From positions 2,091,501 to 2,155,500 of the forward strand of contig JAHQIY010000010.1 in NCBI GenBank assembly GCA_019054805.1: a stretch of DNA of 64,000 nucleotides, given 5' to 3'. How positions within the stretch are numbered: position 1 is the first letter of the stretch; the number at the start of each line of letters is the position of its first letter. A program made the translations under genes and the position numbers. Positions 1 through 8,764 of this stretch are shown here, one piece after another. The notes under the pieces were generated by a model. The model worked only from the letters and a program-made list of their open reading frames with translations, did not search any database and had not been told where the DNA came from. The DNA comes from Brachionus manjavacas (lineage: Eukaryota; Rotifera; Eurotatoria; Ploima; Brachionidae).

Positions 1-840
1 TGTTGAGCTAGTTTAACTTGTATCAAATTCAGAAAAAATTCTAAAAACTTGTCAGCAACTACCGTTTATGGCTCTTATAATCTATTAGAAAATATAAAAT
101 TGCAAAAAAAATTCTCCATGTTTTCTAAAATATTAATTTCAATTTTGATATTTTTTTTAAAATAATTATTGAACCACACAGCAATTGCTAAAAGGGTATC
201 AAGCGGAGAAATGGTATCGCTTTATTAAACCTAAAAGAATATTTGATTTCTGAAAAAATATTGTTTTTGTCAACAGAATTTTTTTCATTTTTTGAATCTA
301 AAAAAACTCTGTCACTCGAGTCCACTTCCGACCCTTTGTATCTTGAGCCAAAAATTTGCCGGCATAAACACCTTTAGCATACTATTTTAATGGTTGTCAA
401 AATGAAATATTGAACTAAGTTAATCATTTCTGTAAATAAACAAAATATTCTGTGAGGTGTTCAACATTTTCGGCTAGGAAAACTAGCACCATTATCATTT
501 TCAGAAAGCCAATTAAAAGACAAAAGTTTTGTTTATTTTTGAAATGCTTGAAATTCTAGAACCATTTGAAAAAGTGACTATTAATTTTTTTTTTTAATTT
601 TGAAGAGCTAATTAAAGATTACAATAATTGACCATAAAATAGATCTAAAAGTTTATTGAGATTTATAAATCAAAAAATAATCTTGAATTTATATTAAAAA
701 CATTCGATTTTACATATTAAGTTAACAATACCAAAATAAACGACAAAAAGTTATTATTATTAACAAGCATAAATTAAAATCTAATTTTACAATTCGTTTT
801 TTATTTTAATTATTAACGAATGTGATTTTTTTAGGAAAAC
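1..840. other. AT-rich non-coding DNA
   Basis: No convincing coding segment, RNA gene or repeat boundary is seen. The sequence is A/T homopolymer-rich. It ends where the reverse-transcriptase similarity of the next element begins. Confidence 0.5.
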
Positions 841-2119
841 CATTATGATTTTGCCAAGGCATTTGACAAAGTTTCACATCGAACATTAATAATAAAAGTA
901 CAGGCTTACGGTTTCTGTGACAAGATAATACACGGGCTTTCCGATTTTTTGATTTGCAGGAAGCAGCGTGTTGTACTAGGCGAAAGTGTCTCAGAATGGA
1001 GGGATGTCCTAAGCGGTGTCCCGCAAGGATCTTTACTTGGCCCTATTCTTTTCGTTATCTTTATAAATGACAAACCAAGCACTACAACAAGCTTAATAAA
1101 ACTGTTTGCAGATAACACCAAACTTATTAACATCATTAGAAAACGTCTTGACGTTGAACAGTTGCAAACAGACATTGACAGGATTGTTAAATGGTCGAAT
1201 GATTGGCAACTAAAATTTAATGATGACAAATGCAAATTTATGTTCTTAAAAATAAAACTATTAATGGAATCGAATTATCAATGAATAACTCACCAATCAT
1301 CCATACAAGAGTTGAGAAAGATCTTGTAATCTATCTAACAGATGACCTGAAATGGACTCACCAAGCGACACAAGCAGCTAACAAAGCAAATGCAATTTTA
1401 GGTCAATTAAAGCAAACCTTCAAATGCTGGTCCCTAAGTACATTCAAACAGTTGTACGTTTCATTTGTTAGACCACATCTAGAGAATGCAGCAGCAATCT
1501 GGAGCCGCTATACAAAAAAGGACTAAAACATTCTCAAACAAGTACAAAGAAGAGCTACAAAATTAGTATTTAGCTTAAAAAATCTAGAAAATGAAGAAAG
1601 ACTTACAAGATTGAGACAAACGATACTGAAGGCAAGACGCGAATGTGGAAACTTAATCGAGACCTTTAAGATAACGAACAGTCTAAGTAAAATCCAGTTG
1701 CAGAATCCGCACATTAAAGGCCATGCACTCTCAGCTAATGGTCCAGCTGGAGGAATCCGAGGGCATCCAAGAAGATTGACCAAACAATTGACACGAATTA
1801 AAAAAAGAGATAGCTTCTTGACAAGTCGAGTGGAACAAATTACCAGTAGAGGTTGCTAATGCAAAATCCAAAATTGAATTTAAAAACAAACTTGATATTT
1901 GAAACTAATTTTATATTTATTAATAATTATATTTAAATAAAAATAATTAATAAATATATATAATTAATTATTTTCTAATAATTAATTAATTAATTTCTTC
2001 TATTAACATAATTTTATCATTATAAGGATTTATGTTAAAACCAAACAGCTACCATAGCGAGGCTACTTATAGCCTTGCTCCGCAGTTAGTCTGCTGTAGC
2101 TTTTTATTATTATTATTAC
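841..2119 (+). mobile_element. Dead CR1-like LINE, 3' part (RT and tail)
   Basis: This is the 3' part of a non-LTR retrotransposon. The translation begins inside the RT domain with YDFAKAFDKV (the catalytic Asp region). It continues through GVPQGSLLGPILFVIFIND and then LFADNTKL, where the family norm is FADD, so the second catalytic Asp is Asn. The frame shifts near 1,250, and an in-frame TAA lies at 1,524-1,526. The C-terminal block has RRATKLVFSL, RRECGNLIETFKI and GGIRGHPRRLTKQL, followed after another shift by EWNKLPVEVANAKSK, ending near 1,902. A structured 3' tail and a (TTA)n run close it at 2,047-2,119. The element is 5'-truncated and inactive. The tail protein block recurs at 60.5 kb on the minus strand, so the family is multicopy. 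Confidence 0.85.
2047..2119 (+). repeat. LINE 3' terminal structured tail plus (TTA)n
   Basis: An outer stem AGCTAC (2,047-2,052) pairs with GTAGCT (2,096-2,101). It encloses GGCTA-CTTA-TAGCC and GCAG-TTAGT-CTGC hairpins. A TTATTATTATTATT run follows immediately. This is the expected position of a 3' recognition structure for CR1/L2-type LINEs. The fold is inferred by eye. Confidence 0.6.
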
Positions 2120-3026
2120 TTAATTTTATAAATAATATTTTTGAAAATTTTTTGTGAAAAGTCTTTTTTTCGCTTTTTTTTGTTCTCTTTCAAATATTTT
2201 TTTAATAATAAAAAATATTAAGTATGAATTTCGATTTCGTTGTTATTAACGCCATTTTTCGACACTAACCCCTTTACTTCAATCTTTATATCTTTATCTA
2301 TTATGCCAACTATTCTATCAATAATTACTCTTTCATCATGTTCTTTTTGGCTTGTTTCAGTCTTTCTAGAGTTAAGTGATAAGATAGCGAAGAGGTAGTA
2401 ATTTCTAGTCTGATTTTAATAGACACTGATGAAAACTCTCTAAAAATTTAACAAAATTCATATGATCATATTCATATGCATAAGATACATTGATTAATAT
2501 GACGAAAAAATTCCAAGCAAAAAAAATTTATTTTTTAATTTTTAAAATGTTTTGTTTTGGGTTAATGATCATACATGTCAACTCGGTGGTCCAAATTTTA
2601 GACTTAATGTCTTGTACCTGGTAAGGTTGCGAAAATGAAAAACATCCATACTATCTCATGATACGATTTTTGACTTCAAATTAGCTATCTTCGTAAATGA
2701 AAACCTGGAAAACCAACATTTGAGACGGTGATCAAAGAAAATTTTCCTAAAGTCTATAGACACTTGGACTCTTATCAAAGTTGTATGTCTACTGAGAAGT
2801 TTATCTTACGCAATACTGCATATACCTCCATTAATGGCCATTTCACAGTCAACTTGTAAAATGTGTCATTTTGTAAAATGTCTTGGCAAATAATAAAATT
2901 TTACTTTTTTTATAACCAAGCATTTTAAAAATTCAAAAAAAATTATTAAAAAAGTTTTTGATTTTTACCAAAAAAAAGTAAAATTTAAATATTTTTTACA
3001 CAAAATTTTATTTTTATTTATTAAAG
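2120..3026. other. Non-coding, with one unidentified open fragment on the minus strand
   Basis: Mostly AT-rich with no recognisable gene. On the minus strand, about 2,218-2,410 is open for roughly 65 codons with ordinary amino acid composition (it includes SQKEHDERVIIDRIVGI and ends EIEIHT). I do not recognise it. It could be a decayed transposon piece or chance. Confidence 0.3.
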
Positions 3027-3592
3027 AAATTTGGGATCTAGTCGATTATGTGACTCCGGAAATTAAAAAAAGAGTCACCAAATTTTCAAAAGAGTCACTT
3101 AATTTTTACGTCTAGTTAAAAAAAATTTTTTCAAAAAAAAATATTCATAAAATACTTGACTATTGCAAAAATTTTATTTATTATACATATAATTTTAATA
3201 TGGCGCTTTGATAACAGATATAGATAATATTAATTTGGATAGTTGAAGCCTTATACAGATAAAGCTAAAGCGAATTATTATGCAAAAGAGGCCTTTAAAA
3301 TACCAAATGTTTCAGAGGATACAGATTTAATTGTTCGAAAAGCGCTTAGAAAATTCGATAATCCAGTTCCATTTCCGATTTTAAGTAAACTTTTAAAAAA
3401 TGGTAAAGGTGTTAAAATGCATAGAAAAAAGATGCACAAAGACTAATTATTATTGACAATTTTTTTTTTTATTTGGAGTCACTTATTTTTTTTAAGTCAT
3501 ATAAATTTAAAAAAAAAAATTTCTTTAATTATTTGCTTGTTGGAGTCATCAGCATCGTCGAGGAGTCACATAATCGACACGATCCGAAATTT
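3027..3592 (+). mobile_element. Small TIR element with zinc-finger ORF, copy 1 (relic)
   Basis: Inverted ends of about 31 bp: left 3,027-3,057, right 3,562-3,592. They share GTCGATTATGTGACTCC exactly, with the outer bases slightly diverged. Inside lie several copies of GTGACTC/GAGTCAC near both ends. The interior encodes a relic of the protein that is complete in the copy at 38.8 kb. The termini (TTTGGGATCTAGTCGA...) align with those of the other two copies. It belongs to no transposon superfamily I can name, because no transposase signature is visible. It may be a non-autonomous derivative. Confidence 0.7.
3243..3446 (+). pseudogene. Relic of element-encoded zinc-finger protein
   Basis: The open segment aligns with the C-terminus of the 172-residue protein at 38,966-39,484. 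Both have a Y-x-K/R-E-A stretch, then K-ALxK...NPVP, then K-L-x-KNxKGVK-x-H and a final H-K. The two zinc-binding cysteines of the other copies are lost here (PFPILSKL where the others have C-x2-C), while both histidines remain. The N-terminal acidic region is missing. I infer that this copy encodes a non-functional remnant. Confidence 0.65.
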
Positions 3593-3862
3593 GTATAAAA
3601 TATATATGTTTCTGAAACAAGATAAAATTTTAAACATTTTTTAGGGAAAACTTTTTTATTTTTAGAAAAAATCAAGTCTAAAATTATGTTCCTTGAGGTT
3701 TGTAAGCGATTTAAAAGTTATAAAATTCTATCTAAAAAATAAAATAATAGTATTACAAAATTTATTTAAAAAGATTCCATATTTTAAATTTTCAATTTAC
3801 ATAAATTTGGCCGCAAAATAAAAAGCAATGAATATTTGTATAAAAAATACAAAATTAAAAAT

Positions 3863-5383
3863 TTAGGCGCCCATTAAAATATCCTCTTTCTGGTAACTGT
3901 CCATGTCCATTTCATTAAATTTGATACTATTCATTTGATCCAATTCTATTCTCAGTGGGCTTTTGAGCGTTTTTCCGGCAACATGTTGCCTCAAGGCTTC
4001 GCCATTGTACGAAACCAAAGGTGATATCTCGAACATAACTTTACCAGCTTGATCCATCTTGTGGTCAAACAAAGCACCGGCATTTTTTAACCAAGTGTAA
4101 TGCTGGGCATACAAATCAGCGCGGCACGTTGCCGGACAATCTTTTTTTGCTTCATCCGAATTTTTCAGAGGCGAGAACTCCTGGTCTCGTGGCACCTCCC
4201 AAATAGCGAAGCGTTCGCTAAATGAAAAGACATCAAACACAAATTTTTCAAGCTTGATTCCATTATTACACTTTGGCAAAATTCTCTCTCCATTCTCATC
4301 AATAAAAGCAATCTTTTTCTCAGCCACATGGTATGCTAGCTGTTTTTCCCGCTCGTATATTCCACTCAAAAAGTCAACACTCATGAAATGATTGCAGATG
4401 TTTCCCGCATTGTACACCAAGTCACCACTGGCATCATCTCTCAAATTGCGCGTGTGTTCAGATATTTCCGAATATTCAACCACCTGATACTGATCATTCA
4501 CTTGGCATATGACTCCTACTTTTTCTTCTGCTTCCACTTTTTTGACAACTTTGGCAGCACAATCAGCATCTTTGGACAAACAAAATCCGATAAAGACTGG
4601 ATCGGCCATCTTGACCAAAATGTTGTCCACACAATAAATGTGAACATACTTGACGCCTTTTTTTTTCATGTCTTCCAAAATGCCTCTTTGATACAAAGCG
4701 CGGTACAGTCCTCCATTGCCATCCGGCGCCTTGCTAATTTTGTGCTTTTGATCAAGAATAACTTTGCCTTCGTTAGTCAGACATGGCAGTTGGTATTGTT
4801 CAAAAAACTGAACGGCTTGTCTTTCTAGGCCAAAATAGTTGTTTGTTTGGAAAAATTTTTCGGTCTGCTCAGAAGCCATTATGTACCAAGGAATGGAGTT
4901 TTGGTCGCATTTAGCAGCTAGGTTGGGAAATTTTTGATCAGCAATTTTTTTAATTTTCCTAAGTCGCTCTGCTTGGATCTGGTACAAGCTTTTGTTTGAC
5001 AAAAGACCCACCGAGTACATGCCTTTTGGATACGAGACGCCAAGTCTTGTACCCTGACCACTGGCAAGCAAAAGAACAGCTACTTGGTTTTGAGCAATGG
5101 CTTCCAGGCCTTGAAGCTCGTAGTCTTCAATTCGGTCACTGTTTTCAAGGCTGCCTTTGGCCTCGGACGGAACTGGTTTTATCTGAGAATCGACTTGTCT
5201 TTGAGTCATTCCCATTTCTGATTTAACCTTATTGAAGTTAGATACAACCTGATCAAAGTTGATTTCATTAATATCAGACAAAAGTTGTTGTCTCTGGTCC
5301 ATGGACAATTCATCCCAGAATTTTACCAGATGCTCTTGACCATATGGCTTCAGAAAAGACTCCAAATGCTGTTTTTCCATCAT
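3863..5383 (-). CDS. UAP1: UDP-N-acetylhexosamine (GlcNAc) pyrophosphorylase
   Basis: A single uninterrupted 506-codon frame, close to the usual length of animal UAP1 (about 500-520). The enzyme makes UDP-GlcNAc from GlcNAc-1-phosphate and UTP in the cytosol, feeding chitin, N-glycan and GPI synthesis. The nucleotide-binding motif is at residues 105-115 (LLASGQGTRLG), followed by SYPKGMY. Further family blocks are APDGNGGLYRAL, HIYCVDNILVKMADPVFIGF, QVVEYSEIS and YNAGNICNHF. Ser108 replaces the usual second Gly of the A-G-G-Q-G-T-R-L-G loop, which is a mild oddity. Two Met codons are adjacent at the start. I chose the upstream one, and either gives a full protein. No introns are seen, unlike the other large genes here. 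The final codons end in -LMGA. Confidence 0.95.
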   Translation of the reverse strand: MMEKQHLESFLKPYGQEHLVKFWDELSMDQRQQLLSDINEINFDQVVSNFNKVKSEMGMTQRQVDSQIKPVPSEAKGSLENSDRIEDYELQGLEAIAQNQVAVLLLASGQGTRLGVSYPKGMYSVGLLSNKSLYQIQAERLRKIKKIADQKFPNLAAKCDQNSIPWYIMASEQTEKFFQTNNYFGLERQAVQFFEQYQLPCLTNEGKVILDQKHKISKAPDGNGGLYRALYQRGILEDMKKKGVKYVHIYCVDNILVKMADPVFIGFCLSKDADCAAKVVKKVEAEEKVGVICQVNDQYQVVEYSEISEHTRNLRDDASGDLVYNAGNICNHFMSVDFLSGIYEREKQLAYHVAEKKIAFIDENGERILPKCNNGIKLEKFVFDVFSFSERFAIWEVPRDQEFSPLKNSDEAKKDCPATCRADLYAQHYTWLKNAGALFDHKMDQAGKVMFEISPLVSYNGEALRQHVAGKTLKSPLRIELDQMNSIKFNEMDMDSYQKEDILMGA

Positions 5384-5750
5384 ATTGGTAAAATTTTAAG
5401 CTTAAAGTTGAGAGTCGTGAAATTTTAATTCAATTCCAAATTTTATTCTATTTATAGAGAAGAGTGATTAATTTTATTAAAGAGATTTTAGAGCGCTTTG
5501 TAGAGATAAGCTTTCTACTCGAGGTTATGTTAATTCAACACTGATTTTTTTTTATTTTTTAGTGTTCACAATGGTTGAATCTTTAAATGTCTTCAGATTC
5601 TTTTTGATTTTATTTTTTGTTGTAGAGAGAAAAAATTAATTTTTACTTAAAATTTAATATTTGGCTCACTCATAAACTGTTTTGTAATAGTAATAGCTAT
5701 TTAAGCAGCATATTTCTTAAATTGGTCATTAAAAGATGGCACATGATCAT
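5384..5750. other. Upstream flank of UAP1
   Basis: AT-rich sequence between the UAP1 start and a LINE tail. It should contain the UAP1 promoter and 5' UTR. I see no defined promoter motif that I would support. Confidence 0.4.
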
Positions 5751-5880
5751 TTATTAATTTGTTTGTTTATTAGTGCCAAGCTAAAGCTCCTCAAGATTAA
5801 AAAAAAAATAAATAAAAATAAAATAAAAACAAAAGTAAAAAAGGTAAAATTTTGTTCAATAGAAAATTAAAGTAGTCAAA
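5751..5880 (-). mobile_element. Family B LINE 3' tail (5'-truncated)
   Basis: Read on the minus strand, the piece ends in CTTGAGGAGCTTTAGCTTGG CAC followed by an (AAAC/AAT)-rich run. This is the same 3' terminal block as the family B copies at 14.7, 22.3, 36.6, 37.4 and 37.6 kb. No protein is left. Only the last 50 bp or so are recognisable, so the 5' limit is approximate. Confidence 0.6.
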
Positions 5881-5944
5881 ATGAAATATTAATTAAAGGT
5901 GTTAGGTGTCTAAGAGCTGAACAGTTTCCGAATGGAGTCTGTAT

Positions 5945-6372
5945 TCGCAGACTTGGTTTTAAATCACAGTTTTAAGTCTAAGTCACAAAAATATAAGTCT
6001 AAGTAATGACTTGACTTAAATTTTTTTTTTAAGTCACATTAATCATAAAAAAAATATTTCTTTAATTTTTTGTTTGTTGGAGTCACATATGAGTGAAAAG
6101 GGTGTTAAAATCTAGACTTAAAAATTTTTTTCTAAAGACTTCAACAAACTTTAAATACAACTTTGTTTTTCAATTAAAAATTTTCTGATCACCAAAAAAT
6201 TCCTATTATAATTTAATATTTTTGGTCACAAAAATATTAAACCATCTCATTCTAGATATGATATCTTTGGTCACACACTCGACATGACTCAAATAAATAA
6301 ATCTAATTATTAAAATTTTTAAAAAAATTTAAGTCATTGACTTAACTTGACTTAACTTTTTCAGACTTTAAA
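5945..6372. mobile_element. AGTCA-rich inverted-repeat element (MITE-like relic)
   Basis: The left end has CAGACTTGG and repeated AAGTCTAAGTCA / ATGACTTGACTT. The right end has AAGTCATTGACTTAACTTGA and CAGACTTT in the opposite sense. The same signature (CAGACTTGGGCAAAAGTCA ... GACTTGACTT) bounds the nested insert at 61.7 kb. A middle part (about 6,020-6,090) also resembles the right end of the zinc-finger element at 3.5 kb. Boundaries are approximate. Confidence 0.45.
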
Positions 6373-7279
6373 AAAAAAATTTCTTGATTTTTTTTGATTT
6401 TTACTACTTGAGATGATGTTTTTCAAAAAAAAAAAATATATCCAGTAAATTTAAAAACCGAAGAAAAAATGTAAAATTAGCGAAAAAAACCAGCCGAAAG
6501 ATGGTCATTATATGTGCAAATTTTACGAAAAATTTTATTTTTTAAGATTTATTTGATAAATAGCATTTTATTAATAGAAAATATTTTTTAAGCTTTTTAA
6601 AAAAAAAGAATAATATCTTAGATGAAGAGAAATGCATGAGTTACATCAAGCACCTTAAAAAATTTAAAAAAAGAAACCTAATTGATAAAATAATTTCATA
6701 AAAGCTAATTTTTTGACTAAGGTATTACCTATAGTGATCGAAAAAACGGAGATTTGTCAAATCATTAATTTTTTTAATTTAAATTTTATCAAATAAAAAA
6801 TTTTTACCAGTTTTTACCATTTCAGAAAAAGGTTTTTACGTAAATTTACGTAAAAAAAATTGGTCAATATTTTGGCATTTTTGTTTTTACGTAAAATTTC
6901 GAAAATTTACGTAAAAACACAAGTATCAAATTACTACTGTAAGTTGCTTTTACTTAGACTCCGCGTGATGTCACATTACCGAGAAGGTTAAAGACAAGAT
7001 GTCTCAGCTTGGTATTAATTCGATTTTCATCACTCCTCGAATGACCATTTTAAATTTGACTTAAAAATCGAAATTTTGAAAAAATAAAAACCTACAATTT
7101 GTTAAGAATTTTTATATCTCATTTGGGATCAGGGGGTCCCCTGGGACTAAAAAACAAAAGAATGGCAAAAATTTCGGCTTTTTGTGAAAAAATCTCGGGA
7201 CTATCTGGTTGCAAATTATCTTAATTGATTCAATAAATACAAAAGGATCGGCTTTACTTAATGTTTTAACAGTATATAC
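6373..7279. other. Non-coding, with TTTACGTAAA palindrome cluster
   Basis: No gene seen. Around 6,835-6,920 the 10-bp palindrome TTTACGTAAA or close variants recur several times. A similar cluster occurs at 43.5-43.8 kb. The rest is A/T-rich. Confidence 0.4.
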
Positions 7280-7293
7280 ACTACTGGGCTAAC
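7280..7293 (+). repeat. Left target-site duplication of family A LINE
   Basis: ACTACTGGGCTAAC occurs here and again, identically, at 11,631-11,644. It flanks the LINE on both sides. A 14-bp perfect duplication is what target-primed reverse transcription leaves. Confidence 0.85.
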
Positions 7294-7331
7294 TTGAATT
7301 TGAATAAAATTATAAGTTTTACGTTTAAAAA

Positions 7332-8426
7332 ATGGATAACCCGTTCCCAGGGCTACCCACGAACATGGCTAATACCAATCCATGGAACCAAGTTTCATAC
7401 ATGTTTTATCCAAACATGCTTGCATACTTTAATCTAATGAAACAACACCAACACCAATTTCAACCAAATCAAAACACGACTAGAGACTACCAATGTATCA
7501 AACTCAAATACAACAAAAAACTCATCAACCATCACAACCGCGACAAATCAACCAATGCCAGCAAAATATTCAAGATCCTAACATGAATCAATCTCGCAAA
7601 CGTACTAGAAGCTTTTCGCAAGCATTAGCAACTATGCAAAACCAAGATGAAACAGTTACCACAGTTCCGGTAAGCGAACCAGTCCAAAAACAAAACTACA
7701 ACATCAGATTCTCAAGCAAAAAACAATTTCCTCGACACCAAAGAAGCTATCTAAATCTTGACAAAGAGCTCAAAAGATGCCTACCCGGCTGTCTCATTGC
7801 AAACGCTTACATAAACCAGAAAAATGAATTAGTCATTAAAACTGACTCAATAGAATCAGCTGAACAAATAAAGTCAAGTTGGCCAAATGATTCTTTCACT
7901 CATGGAGTCGAACTTGTCAAAAAAAAAGGAACCAAAATTTTATGTAGCTCTTTTGAATGTGAGTCCTGACTTTAACATCTCCGATCAGGAAAGCCTAACA
8001 GAACTAAAAGATAGATTCAATATAGATAAAGCTCTTAGAGTTGTCAAAAAAAGTACTAACGAACCACTCAAAACTATTAAAGCGTTAATAACCAACAAAG
8101 AATCATTTGATAAAATTTTCGAAGAAGGGAAAATTAAAATAGGTAGCACCTATGTAAAGGTTTGACCTTGGAGATTCTACATTCAAGCTGACCAATGCTT
8201 CCTTTGTCAAAAAATTGGACACACTAAACAAGCTTGCCCAAGCATAGACAAACCTCCAACATGTGTAAGATGTAGAGGCACTCATACTCACGATAAATGT
8301 CAAATAACTGATCCAGCATTATTTAGATGCGCGAACTGTCCCGAACATCATCCTTCTTGTAGCAAACAATGCAAGGCTATCACCAACGACATTAATCGGA
8401 AAAAAACAGAGCTAGAAATGAGCTAA
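7332..8426 (+). pseudogene. LINE A ORF1 (gag-like, CCHC), broken
   Basis: The gag-like nucleic-acid-binding protein of the element, split by frameshifts near 7,500 and 7,960 and a TGA at 8,163-8,165. The N-terminus is Q/N/H-rich (residues NMLAYFNLMKQHQHQFQPNQ), and the middle resembles the region before the knuckles in Jockey ORF1 (inferred). After the TGA, three knuckles follow: CFLCQKIGHTKQAC (C-x2-C-x4-H-x4-C), CVRCRGTHTHDKC, and CANCPEHHPSCSKQC. It ends at TAA 8,424-8,426. Such proteins coat the element RNA and act as chaperones for target priming. ORF2 begins about 340 bp downstream. Confidence 0.8.
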
Positions 8427-8764
8427 AAAAAACGCAACATCCGACTTTACCAGAATCTATTCAGAAAACAACACAATATACAACATTAAATCCAATCATC
8501 AATCAAATCAGACAACCCAAACAAACTTAATTAAATCTATGTTGAATCTCCTAATAGATACAATCAAATTCTTCAATCAAGTTACCGAATCTGTTGAAGA
8601 AAACCCTGAATTTTTTGTGAATCTAGTCAACAAAAATCTTGGTAAAAACTTTGGATCATACGTAAATAACAAATTATACGCAGAATTAGCTCTCAACCAA
8701 AGTGACAATTCCATATCTGAAAGCTACGCCCAAAACGACATGAACTTTGAGGACCTCCACCATG

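Noticed and set aside
4388-4828. Plus-strand open frame of 146 codons
   Set aside because: Antisense of the well-supported UAP1 gene.
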